This document shows, one piece after another, positions 7,323-14,159 of a stretch of 21,003 nucleotides of DNA. Position numbers and translations under genes: made by a program. Origin of the DNA: Methanomassiliicoccaceae archaeon (lineage in GTDB: Archaea > Thermoplasmatota > Thermoplasmata > Methanomassiliicoccales > Methanomethylophilaceae); assembly GCA_031260545.1 (NCBI GenBank), contig JAIRJQ010000117.1, positions 1-21,003 of the forward strand. Direction: 5' to 3'. The notes below the pieces were generated by a model. The model had not been told where the DNA came from. It was given only the letters and a program-made list of their open reading frames with translations, and did not search any database. Numbering within the stretch: position 1 is the stretch's first letter; each line of letters begins with the position of its first letter.

Positions 7323-7379
7323 GGATAATAAAGTTGCCGAAAAGGAACGGCACCGGAGCATCAATAAAAACAGCTCCGG
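7323..7379 (-). promoter_or_regulatory. hisG upstream region: inverted repeat enclosing a TATA-like box
   Basis: A perfect 7-base inverted repeat, CCGGAGC (7353-7359) and GCTCCGG (7373-7379), surrounds a 13-base AT-rich loop. On the minus strand that loop reads TGTTTTTATTGAT, which resembles a TATA box and would give a leader of about 50 bases. A second TATA-like string, CTTTATTATCC (about 7323-7333), lies closer to hisG and would give a leader of about 12 bases. If the first is used, a protein on the dyad would cover the TATA box. Alternatively the dyad forms a hairpin in a longer leader. Confidence 0.35.
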
Positions 7380-7452
7380 GCGGCCGGAATGAGATAATGA
7401 TATGGTGTATGCTTTGTATTATTTGTTTTAAAGTATGCTATATCTTCAGAGA

Positions 7453-7616
7453 GGTCCTGTTTGTGATACAGCACGGCAGCACCGCCGACATGTTACGTAC
7501 GTTATGAGGGCTTTTGTCGTTATTCTTCAAGCGGCAGTGCTCAGGGTACGCGGAACGCAGAGTTCAGTTAGATCCTCAGGAACCATTTGGATGTATTTGG
7601 TTACTTTATACATCCA
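7453..7616 (+). ncRNA. Possible structured RNA (weak)
   Basis: This stretch is flanked by AT-rich DNA and contains nested complementary segments. GGTCCTG (7453-7459) can pair with CAGGAACC (7577-7584) with one bulged A. AGCACCGCCG (7478-7487) can pair with CGGCAGTGCT (7532-7541) with one C-A mismatch. The perfect dyad TGGATGTAT/ATACATCCA (7588-7596 and 7608-7616) follows, and a T-run near 7633 could end the transcript. TTTTAAAG at about 7427-7434 is placed like a TATA box. I recognise no known RNA family, and the region could instead be untranslated or decayed sequence. Confidence 0.25.
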
Positions 7617-7714
7617 TCACTTTAATCAAAATATTAATTTTTTTATGTTGAAAATTTTAATACTGGCTATTGTATTATCTATCGTTTATTATTAACTATA
7701 GTCAATTAATAAAG

Positions 7715-7800
7715 TATATATATAGCGTTAACATAGTTTAATCCAGAGTATCCGTTTGATATCAGGAGGATTGATAATCGTCAAAGCATAAGGGGGTGAT
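7715..7800 (+). promoter_or_regulatory. Promoter and leader of the surface-protein gene
   Basis: TATATATATA at 7715-7724 is a strong TATA box predicting a start near 7746 and a leader of about 58 bases. The leader has two Shine-Dalgarno-like sequences: AGGAGG (7764-7769) and AGGGGGTGAT (7791-7800). The second is nearly a full match to the anti-SD end of 16S rRNA. Between them a six-codon frame (TTG at 7771 to TAA at 7789-7791) ends on the first base of the second SD. The second SD is correctly spaced only for the ATA at 7804, not for the TTG and ATG at 7834 and 7837. Confidence 0.6.
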
Positions 7801-7803
7801 AAA

Positions 7804-10701
7804 ATAGAAAAAAATTTTATAAAATACGCAGCATTGATGACAGCATCAATACTTTTCACCGTTTCTTTCGCCATCATTATCATAACAGCGGACGACACAT
7901 ATCCGCAGTACCGTGACAGCTCTTCCTCCTACGATCCTCGCAGCATAGTATTCGATGACACCTGGATACCTGTGTCGAACCCTCAGGAACTCGCATGGGT
8001 CGGCGATGATAAGAGTCATACGGCAAGCAACGGGATCACATACACATGGTCTGCCGACGAGAAGTACTACCTCTCCGGAGACATCATATTCGATCCAGGC
8101 AACTCAGGGCACGACACGAACGGCGGAGCGGACACCGAGGTATCAGCAACAACTTCCGGGACGGATATGGAAATAAAGTTGACACCCCCTCCCGGCATGA
8201 ACATCAAGCTCTTTCAAGCATGGATAGGGATATCGAACGGTGAGTCCGCAAGCGACACCGTACAATTGAAAGATGTTCCTCAGGGCATGTATGCTTTGGT
8301 AATAGGCGGAATTGCGGAGGTCGGTACGGTAACGCACAATTTTGCATATTCTCAGAATATAGATACAACGGCAGGCATGCCCATAAATAACATCAAATTC
8401 AACAGCAACGGGAATTTCGATCCCATTGGTGCGTCCGATCCGTTCACAGGCAAATTCAACGGAAACGGTCATGTGATCTCGGGTATGAACGTGGCAGTAT
8501 TCAGCGACAGCGAATCGGACGTGTACGCGGGCCTTTTCGGACAAATATTAAATGCGGAGGTCACAGACCTGGGCATTGTGAACAGTTCCGTCACGATGTC
8601 GGCGAAACATCCGTATCACTCAGTATACGTCGGAGGCATCGTTGGAGACTTAAGCTCATCGTCAATGACCAATTGTTATAACGCATGCACCGTCGCAGTA
8701 TCATCATCCTCATATCAGCCGGTATGCGCAGGAGGCATAGCAGGTAATGCGACGTCATCGTCAATGACCAAATGCTGTAATTTTGGGGACGTTACAGTGT
8801 CATCGCCTTCGTCGCAGACGGGAGGCGTAGCCGGTTGCATATTATTGTCGTCACTGACGAACTGCCGCAATGCGGGAAATGTAACTGCTTCGGCATTGAA
8901 CGATCTGCATTTAGGAGGCATAGCGGGCAATGCGGAATCACCGATGACCGGTTGTTATAATTCAGGCTCGGTAACGGCATCGTCGTTGAACGGCCAGTCA
9001 CGCGCAGGAGGTATCGCCGGATATACATTATCATCGATCACTGACTGCCACAATGCCGGTTCCGTAACGTTGCTGTCATCATATTCGTACGCAGGCGGCA
9101 TAGTCGGACGGGCAACATCGGCCGCATCGATAAGCAACTGTTACAATACAGGTTTGATCACGGCATCGTCAACGGCATCATATGCAGGAGGCATAGCAGG
9201 TCACGTACGCTCAACAAAAGTGACCAACTGTTACTATCTTACAGGCAAACTGTCCGTGAACGGATCGCCGTTGGCAGATCGTCTCTGCGGTTCAGGTTCG
9301 CCGATACGTGACGGATCGTCAAGCGATCCGTTAAGAAAGACCAACCCCGATCAAACTTCCGGATCTAAGACAGAGGAGCAGATGAGACCAAGTCTTGAGA
9401 ACACTCAGGCGGAGGGAGGAGGCAACTCGATATATTACACAGGAACGACGGCCGCAGATCCATCCACGGTCAGGGGATGGGATTTCTACGGCACATGGAC
9501 AATAGTTCCGAATGTGAACAATGGATATCCGGTGCTCAGACAATTCTCCGGAATGACGGTGAATTTCACAGAACAGCCCGCGGACAAAGAGACGACCGCA
9601 GGAGGAACGGTAACGTTCTCTGCATCGGCAGAGTCCTCCGTGCTGCCGCGCTATCAATGGTTCGTGTCCGCAGATGACGGAAAGACATGGGAGCCGATAA
9701 ATGGGGCCAACGGCACAAGTTATACCGTCGGGCCGGTGACAAACAGCGATAACGGAAAGAAGTTCAGAGTATCCGCCACCCTGCCTGATTACGAAAGCAC
9801 AACAGCATATTCGGACGCAGCCGCATTGTATGTCGGCCCGTACACGGTGTCGCTGAGTTCGGGAGAAGGATACACGCTTTACCCGCATACAGGATCATCA
9901 TCTCCTGTCAACTGCGGAGGATCGTTCACATTCCAATTCAATATTAGGGAAGGTTATACGGGCACATACAAAGTGTTCGTGAATAACGCTGAAGTAACAC
10001 TCGATGCCAACGGAATATATACGATAGAGAACATAAGATCGGCGCAAACGGTGACCGTGAACGGAACGTTCACCGTGAGAACTTACGACGTGACGCTGAC
10101 TCCGGGGAACGGTTACAAATTAAAGGAATACGGAGGATCATCATCACCCGTTGACCACGGCGGATCGTTCACATTCCAATTCAGCGTGAGCGAAGGTTAT
10201 ACCGCTGTTTCATACAAGGTGTTCGTCAACACAACAGAGGTGACGCTGGACGCTGATGGAAGATATACGATAGAGAACATAACAACGGCGCAAACGGTCC
10301 GCGCGGAAGGAACATTCATATGGAACACATACGACGTAATGTTGACATCAGGGACCGGTTACACACTCTCCCCGCACGAGGGATCGTCATCACCCGTTGA
10401 CCACGGCGGATCGTTCACATTCCAGTTCAATATGAATTACGGTTACACCGGTACGTACAAGGTGTTTGTGAACAGCGTTGAAGTAACGCTCGATGCCGAC
10501 AAAAGATTCACCATAGAGAACATAACCGCGGCGCAAAATGTCCGTGTGGAGGGAACATTCACGCTGACGCCCGAAACGGGCGGAGGAAAGGCGTACGATG
10601 TGAACGTCAACGTATGGACCATCGTTTCCTCTATTTTTGCGATCACGTGTTTGATCGGATTATTGATCCGCAGAAAAGAGCGGGACCAAAAGGAGGAATG
10701 A
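7804..10701 (+). CDS. Large GLUG-repeat surface protein with C-terminal membrane anchor
   Basis: This is a predicted secreted adhesin-like protein of about 965 residues. The first canonical start codons are TTG 7834 and ATG 7837, but neither has a ribosome-binding site. The strong SD at 7791-7800 points to ATA 7804, which also supplies the Lys-containing n-region (MEKNFIKYAAL) of a signal peptide whose hydrophobic core runs to about residue 29. In-frame TAA at 7789 closes the frame. Next come a leader-proximal domain, a GLUG entry segment (GKFNGNGHVISGM, from 216), about seven 30-residue GG(I/V)AG...CYNxGxV repeats (275-485), an Ig-like domain (about 584-675) and three 77-78-residue YDVxLxxGxGY repeats (680-919). 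The C-terminus has TPETGG (922-927), a transmembrane helix (about 938-955) and RRKER. Such proteins in gut methanogens are thought to aid attachment; no ligand is evident. The SD and promoter suggest strong expression. Confidence 0.88.
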   Translation: MEKNFIKYAALMTASILFTVSFAIIIITADDTYPQYRDSSSSYDPRSIVFDDTWIPVSNPQELAWVGDDKSHTASNGITYTWSADEKYYLSGDIIFDPGNSGHDTNGGADTEVSATTSGTDMEIKLTPPPGMNIKLFQAWIGISNGESASDTVQLKDVPQGMYALVIGGIAEVGTVTHNFAYSQNIDTTAGMPINNIKFNSNGNFDPIGASDPFTGKFNGNGHVISGMNVAVFSDSESDVYAGLFGQILNAEVTDLGIVNSSVTMSAKHPYHSVYVGGIVGDLSSSSMTNCYNACTVAVSSSSYQPVCAGGIAGNATSSSMTKCCNFGDVTVSSPSSQTGGVAGCILLSSLTNCRNAGNVTASALNDLHLGGIAGNAESPMTGCYNSGSVTASSLNGQSRAGGIAGYTLSSITDCHNAGSVTLLSSYSYAGGIVGRATSAASISNCYNTGLITASSTASYAGGIAGHVRSTKVTNCYYLTGKLSVNGSPLADRLCGSGSPIRDGSSSDPLRKTNPDQTSGSKTEEQMRPSLENTQAEGGGNSIYYTGTTAADPSTVRGWDFYGTWTIVPNVNNGYPVLRQFSGMTVNFTEQPADKETTAGGTVTFSASAESSVLPRYQWFVSADDGKTWEPINGANGTSYTVGPVTNSDNGKKFRVSATLPDYESTTAYSDAAALYVGPYTVSLSSGEGYTLYPHTGSSSPVNCGGSFTFQFNIREGYTGTYKVFVNNAEVTLDANGIYTIENIRSAQTVTVNGTFTVRTYDVTLTPGNGYKLKEYGGSSSPVDHGGSFTFQFSVSEGYTAVSYKVFVNTTEVTLDADGRYTIENITTAQTVRAEGTFIWNTYDVMLTSGTGYTLSPHEGSSSPVDHGGSFTFQFNMNYGYTGTYKVFVNSVEVTLDADKRFTIENITAAQNVRVEGTFTLTPETGGGKAYDVNVNVWTIVSSIFAITCLIGLLIRRKERDQKEE
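8626..9258 (+). repeat. Array of about seven GLUG-type coding repeats
   Basis: These degenerate in-frame repeats of about 30 codons each read GG(I/V)(A/V)G, a variable Ser-rich part, then C(Y/H/R/C)NxGxV. The period is regular, and the cysteine before the asparagine is kept in every full copy, which is unusual for an extracellular repeat. The Ser and Thr runs are written largely with TCA and TCG codons, giving low-complexity DNA on both strands. Confidence 0.8.
9841..10560 (+). repeat. Three tandem 77-78-codon repeats
   Basis: Copies lie at 9841-10071, 10084-10317 and 10330-10560. Each starts Y(D/T)V and holds the signatures GSSSPV, GGSFTFQF, YKVFVN, EVTLDA and YTIEN or FTIEN. They look like extracellular beta-sandwich or InlB-B-like stalk repeats. 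Copies 2 and 3 share an exact 38-base block (10141-10178 and 10387-10424, 246 bases apart), a sign of recent duplication or gene conversion. Copy 1 has NCGG where the others have DHGG. Confidence 0.9.
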
Positions 10702-10740
10702 ACACAGCAACTGAGATATTTTTACGTGACGCCCTAAAAC

Positions 10741-10810
10741 CTTTTCCAAACTTTTTCAAATCTTTTTTTTCAAACTTTTTTCAAACCTTTTCTCTTATTT
10801 TTTTTATTTC
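10741..10810 (+). terminator. Array of oligo-T tracts after the surface-protein gene
   Basis: Starting 40 bases after the stop, the plus strand has successive T-runs of 4 to 8 bases separated by CAAA or CAAAC (CAAA at 10747, 10757, 10771 and 10782), ending in a T8 run. Archaeal RNA polymerase terminates at such T-rich non-template tracts without needing a hairpin. The tracts suit only the plus-strand gene; the convergent operon ending at 10826 sees A-runs here. Confidence 0.75.
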
Positions 10811-10825
10811 GATGCCCCGGGTCAT

Positions 10826-11542
10826 TCAGCTGAAGAGCACCTTGGTGATGATATCATCGTCCGCATCCGTTCTTACAAGTTCCGGAACATCGCCGCATAT
10901 ACCGAGCATCCCGTCACAATATGCCAGACATCCGATTATTCCGTCGATCTCACACACAGTTTCCAGATGTTCGGCCATGCCGTCACGTCCTTTCACAAGG
11001 TTGCCCAGCGTTGTCGCGCACGCGTCCGCCAGCGAGACGTCCTTTGATATGACCGTAGATATGTCGCTTCTTCCAAGCGACACTGACGGTCCGACGGATG
11101 CGGAGGACGAGCATATCCCCAATATGCGGCCCGTAGGCGGCACCTTCAATGATAATCTCTGTCCGTTAACGTCCATGTACATACCGACGAGCACCTCTTT
11201 GTCAGATATCATCGCAATGTCGCCGCCGTTGTCCACTATTGCGTATCTCGATCCGCACAGCACCATCCTTTCGACCGCATATTCAGCTATCGCTCCGGCA
11301 ACAGCCGCCATGGGCCCGACGGATGCCAACGATGATGCGTCGCACATGCGTTTCACAACGATGCCGTCATCAGGCGATGCGTCATACGGTTCATACGTCG
11401 TTCTGAAAAAAGGGTCCTTTGCTATTTTCATCTCGATCTGCGATCTTGCATCGAATATGGCCTCTTTCGCTGCCTGAATGAAATCGCGTTCCGATATTAT
11501 TGTCACGGCCGTCTGTCCGACCTCGAAATGCTCTCTGATCAT
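10826..11542 (-). CDS. UPF0280 / COG2122 protein (ApbE superfamily) linked to sulfide assimilation
   Basis: This 238-residue protein belongs to UPF0280 (COG2122), a distant relative of the flavin transferase ApbE. Recognisable segments are SVGPMAAVAGAIAEYA in the middle, IVDNGGDIAM, and the TGRILGICSSSASVGPS region followed by DACATTLGN, all typical of the family. From memory, the Methanosarcina acetivorans member (MA1715) is needed for efficient growth at low sulfide. The start is the ATG at 11540-11542, which overlaps the ferredoxin stop as ATGA. A longer reading from 11608 would add 22 residues inside the ferredoxin gene. It ends the asd operon. Its chemistry is not established; work on sulfur transfer or flavin modification is inference from context and family. 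Confidence 0.85.
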   Translation of the reverse strand: MIREHFEVGQTAVTIISERDFIQAAKEAIFDARSQIEMKIAKDPFFRTTYEPYDASPDDGIVVKRMCDASSLASVGPMAAVAGAIAEYAVERMVLCGSRYAIVDNGGDIAMISDKEVLVGMYMDVNGQRLSLKVPPTGRILGICSSSASVGPSVSLGRSDISTVISKDVSLADACATTLGNLVKGRDGMAEHLETVCEIDGIIGCLAYCDGMLGICGDVPELVRTDADDDIITKVLFS

Positions 11543-11949
11543 AGGTTCAGCTTCAGCATGATGGCATGCGTCGGACATGCGGAGATGCAGAACCCGCAGG
11601 CAACGCATTTACTGGTGTCGAGTTTCACATCCCATGTTTCCTTGTCCATCTCGAACGCGAATGTCGGGCAAAGCGATATGCATGAGCCGCAATCAATGCA
11701 TTTGTTATCGTCCCTCTTCACATAATTGTCCAGGGGTTCTATCTCAATGTCAACGGACCTCAGATACATTATAGCATTTGTGATATCGTTCTCAGCGCCG
11801 CTCATCGCTAAAATCATACGTCCTCCGGAGCCGTCGATCCTCGCCTGAAGGACATTCGGTTTGATGTTGAATTTTGATACGAGTATATATGAAACGGAAT
11901 CGTGCAGATTACTGTCATTGAACTTAAGTCTGAATTTCTTGTCGCTCAT
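11539..11949 (-). CDS. NIL-domain ferredoxin of the homocysteine synthesis system
   Basis: This is a 136-residue protein. Residues 1-75 form a NIL domain, a small ferredoxin-like fold also found in methionine transport ATPases. After it come two [4Fe-4S] motifs: C84-x2-C87-x2-C90-x3-C94 and C115-x2-C118-x2-C121-x3-C125. This layout matches MA1822 of M. acetivorans, which works with the DUF39 protein MA1821 to make homocysteine from aspartate semialdehyde and sulfide. The role is probably electron delivery for reducing a persulfide or thio intermediate. Its ATG overlaps the DUF39 stop as ATGA, and its own stop overlaps the UPF0280 start, so the three are likely translated as a coupled set. Confidence is high for the family and fair for the role. 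Confidence 0.92.
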   Translation of the reverse strand: MSDKKFRLKFNDSNLHDSVSYILVSKFNIKPNVLQARIDGSGGRMILAMSGAENDITNAIMYLRSVDIEIEPLDNYVKRDDNKCIDCGSCISLCPTFAFEMDKETWDVKLDTSKCVACGFCISACPTHAIMLKLNL

Positions 11950-13088
11950 CTCAATCCCCTCACTGAGCCCTCTTTCGGCAGAGGTATCGACGGAACGGTA
12001 AGTTCAAATTTCTCGTTAGATATCCAATCCTTCAGTTTTTGCGCTACGTTTTTCGCATATTTATATGACGATAACGGCGACGTTCTCATCATGCGGCCGC
12101 CGCATTCTATCTTTCCAGATCTCAGATCCGCATAGTTGACGGTGCCGAGCACCGGTCGTGAGCTTGAACATGTACCGTAATCGAAGACCTTGGCGAATAT
12201 CTCCCCGTCGGATATCGCACATCTTTTCATCACATCGTTATTCAGTATCGGTATAGGGACGCCGACGCCTACCGCCAATGACGTACCGTAACCGAATATG
12301 TCCAATCCTCTGACGTATTCGCGGTTCATGCCCCGGAGGTCGCCTATAAGCGCCAATGTTCTGGACCCGCCTGTCGGTACTCCGTTCACTTCGTCCGCCT
12401 TCGTATTGAATTGTGTGCCGGACCACGCGATGTATCCTTCCCCTCCGCCCAGGAATATCCTCGTGCCGACACCAATTGTATCCAAGTGAGGATCATTGAT
12501 CAGCGGAGATAACTGTCCCGCCGAACTGTATGTGGCGTTCCTGAAATTAGGGAGCAGTTTTCCCATGTACGTCTGTAATGTCTTATCAGAAGAGTTCGTT
12601 GCAACGGCATAATTCTGATATACGTTCCGGGGGTTGTACATGTAAGCTTCGTTCACTGTGTTCAGTGAGATCGTAGTTTCAATGCTTTTACGTGTGTAAC
12701 AGTCAGATCCTGGGCCGGACGCGACCAGATGTATCTTTTTTCCGGCAACGAGGTCCTCGATGACGTGACCTCCTCCGTAACCTCCGCCCTTTTTATCAGT
12801 CACTTGAGTCGCACCGATGTATGTGTCAACGGCCGCCAGTCCGCCGTATGCCTGAACACCGTTCAGCGAGATATTGGTCATTCTTATCGGCGGGTCGCTG
12901 TGCCCGAAATTGATGAACGCGCCGGATGAGCACATCGCCCCGAATGTCCCTGTCGTAACAACATCGACCTCTTTGGCAGCGTTTTCCACTCCTTTATCTT
13001 TAACGAGGTCGATCACCTCATCGGCAGTGAGAACAACGGCCTTGCGTTTTCTTATCTTCTCGTTGATCTCACTGTACGTCCTTTTCAT
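11946..13088 (-). CDS. DUF39 / COG1900 homocysteine biosynthesis protein
   Basis: This 380-residue protein belongs to the DUF39 (COG1900) family. In methanogens its homologue MA1821, with the NIL ferredoxin MA1822, makes homocysteine from aspartate semialdehyde and sulfide, bypassing O-acyl-homoserine. The conserved cysteines appear at C53 (GAMCSSGA) and C130 (GSDCYT). Their 77-residue spacing agrees with the pair I remember as functionally important through a persulfide in the Methanosarcina protein. The central glycine-rich segment (KKGGGYGGGHVIEDL) and FLGGGEGYIAWSGTQ are typical. It has no C-terminal CBS domains, unlike some relatives; the ferredoxin module is a separate, overlapping gene. 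The ATG sits 9 bases after the asd stop, with GAGG upstream. Its place right after asd puts the substrate-making enzyme and its consumer on one message. Confidence 0.93.
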   Translation of the reverse strand: MKRTYSEINEKIRKRKAVVLTADEVIDLVKDKGVENAAKEVDVVTTGTFGAMCSSGAFINFGHSDPPIRMTNISLNGVQAYGGLAAVDTYIGATQVTDKKGGGYGGGHVIEDLVAGKKIHLVASGPGSDCYTRKSIETTISLNTVNEAYMYNPRNVYQNYAVATNSSDKTLQTYMGKLLPNFRNATYSSAGQLSPLINDPHLDTIGVGTRIFLGGGEGYIAWSGTQFNTKADEVNGVPTGGSRTLALIGDLRGMNREYVRGLDIFGYGTSLAVGVGVPIPILNNDVMKRCAISDGEIFAKVFDYGTCSSSRPVLGTVNYADLRSGKIECGGRMMRTSPLSSYKYAKNVAQKLKDWISNEKFELTVPSIPLPKEGSVRGLR

Positions 13089-13097
13089 GCTATCGCC

Positions 13098-14159
13098 TCA
13101 CAGCAGACCTTTTGCTTTCGCCAATTCTGCATTTAGCACAGAGCCGCCGGCGCCTCCTCTGAGCGTATTATGCGACAATACGAACAATTTGTAATATTCG
13201 TCGCTCTTCCTTATCCTGCCGACCACAGTTGACATGCCTCTCGCCCTTATCGGTTCTCCCGCAAGCGAGTCCAGCGCAGGCTGCGGCCTGTTGTTCTCGC
13301 TGCGGACGATTATAGGCTCCACGGGTGCCGACGGCAGTTTCAATGATTGCGGCTCACCGGTGAATGATCTGAGCGTTTCCGTAAGTTTCTCAACAGACGG
13401 AGTTTCATCCATCTTTATGACCAGCGATTCCAAGTGACCGTCTATGACCGGAACTCTGGCACAATTAGCCAGGGTCTTGAAATTTGCGAAATTGAATGTC
13501 TTGTTTTCATACGTTCCGAGTATCTTCGCTATCTCCGCTTCCATCTTCTCCTCTTCCCCGCCGATGTACGGTATCACGTTACCGACGGTGTCAAGCGACG
13601 GTACGCCCGGATATCCGGCGCCCGATAACGCTTGATACGTTGACACGGAAACAAAGTTCAGCCCGTACGCGTTGCGTATCGCCGCCAACGGACAAGACAT
13701 TCCCGTGGTAGAGCAGTTAGCGTTCGTAACAATATATCCTCCGTTCTTGTACGTCGCCTGATCCTTCACAGAATTCAGATGGGACGGGTTCACTTCCGGT
13801 ATGAGTATCGATACGTCCTTGTCCATTCTGTGCGCGCCCGCATTGGTAAAAACGGCCATGCCCTTCTCCGCAAGCTCGCTCTCCGTCTTCCCGGCAAGTT
13901 CTGAAGGGACCCCGCTGAATGCCACCCTTGCGTATTTCGCAACCTTGCTGAGGTCCATCGCCTCTATCTTGGTGTCAAGTGTCTCATCTTTGTATACGTA
14001 ATCTCTTACTTTGAGAACATCCCTTAACTTTTTTCCCTCAGATCTCTCTGATGCGTATAACCCCTCAATTTCAAAATAAGGGTGGTCTTCAAGCATCTGG
14101 ACGAACCTTTGTCCTATCATTCCTGTGGCGCCGAGAACGGCAACTCGTGTCTTACTCAT
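13098..14159 (-). CDS. asd: Aspartate-semialdehyde dehydrogenase
   Basis: This is a 353-residue archaeal/fungal-type aspartate-semialdehyde dehydrogenase. It reduces aspartyl phosphate with NADPH, feeding threonine, methionine and lysine and, in methanogens, homocysteine directly. The Rossmann motif VAVLGATGMIGQRFVQ starts at residue 6. The catalytic cysteine is in TNANCSTTGM, and a histidine and arginines toward the C-terminus (RVPVIDGHLESL) complete the active-site pattern. The ATG at 14157-14159 is chosen because GGAGATC stands 6 to 12 bases before it and the Rossmann fold starts at once. A start at 14225 would add 22 residues running through the probable promoter repeats. It heads the operon with the three homocysteine genes. 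Confidence 0.96.
   Translation of the reverse strand: MSKTRVAVLGATGMIGQRFVQMLEDHPYFEIEGLYASERSEGKKLRDVLKVRDYVYKDETLDTKIEAMDLSKVAKYARVAFSGVPSELAGKTESELAEKGMAVFTNAGAHRMDKDVSILIPEVNPSHLNSVKDQATYKNGGYIVTNANCSTTGMSCPLAAIRNAYGLNFVSVSTYQALSGAGYPGVPSLDTVGNVIPYIGGEEEKMEAEIAKILGTYENKTFNFANFKTLANCARVPVIDGHLESLVIKMDETPSVEKLTETLRSFTGEPQSLKLPSAPVEPIIVRSENNRPQPALDSLAGEPIRARGMSTVVGRIRKSDEYYKLFVLSHNTLRGGAGGSVLNAELAKAKGLL

Larger units (their letters stand above)
7291..7803. other. 513-base intergenic region between hisG and the surface-protein gene
   Basis: From left to right it holds the hisG promoter elements (7291-7379), an AT-rich spacer, a stretch of more average composition at about 7445-7590 with complementary segments (see the RNA candidate), a 9-base inverted repeat at 7588-7616, a very AT-rich tract with ATTTTTTTA near 7633, a TATA box at 7715-7724, and two purine-rich Shine-Dalgarno-like sequences at 7764-7769 and 7791-7800. 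The open frame at 7435-7695 has no ribosome-binding site and an unnatural composition, so I do not call it a gene. Confidence 0.6.

Noticed and set aside
7453..7584. Possible tRNA, since GGTCCTG can pair with CAGGAACC and a CCA-like end follows
   Set aside because: The pairing needs a bulge, the span is about 132 bases, and no D-arm, anticodon arm or T-arm fits.
7435..7695. Open frame of 86 codons between hisG and the surface-protein gene
   Set aside because: It has no ribosome-binding site, resembles no protein, and crosses a sharp composition change into AT-rich DNA. The complementary segments in the same stretch are a better explanation.
8626..9258. CRISPR-like regular repeats
   Set aside because: The repeats are degenerate, in frame and encode GLUG motifs; there is no exact repeat with unique spacers and no cas gene.
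11543..11608. Longer N-terminus for the UPF0280 protein
   Set aside because: It would lie inside the ferredoxin gene; the ATG at 11542 overlaps the ferredoxin stop as ATGA, the style of this operon.
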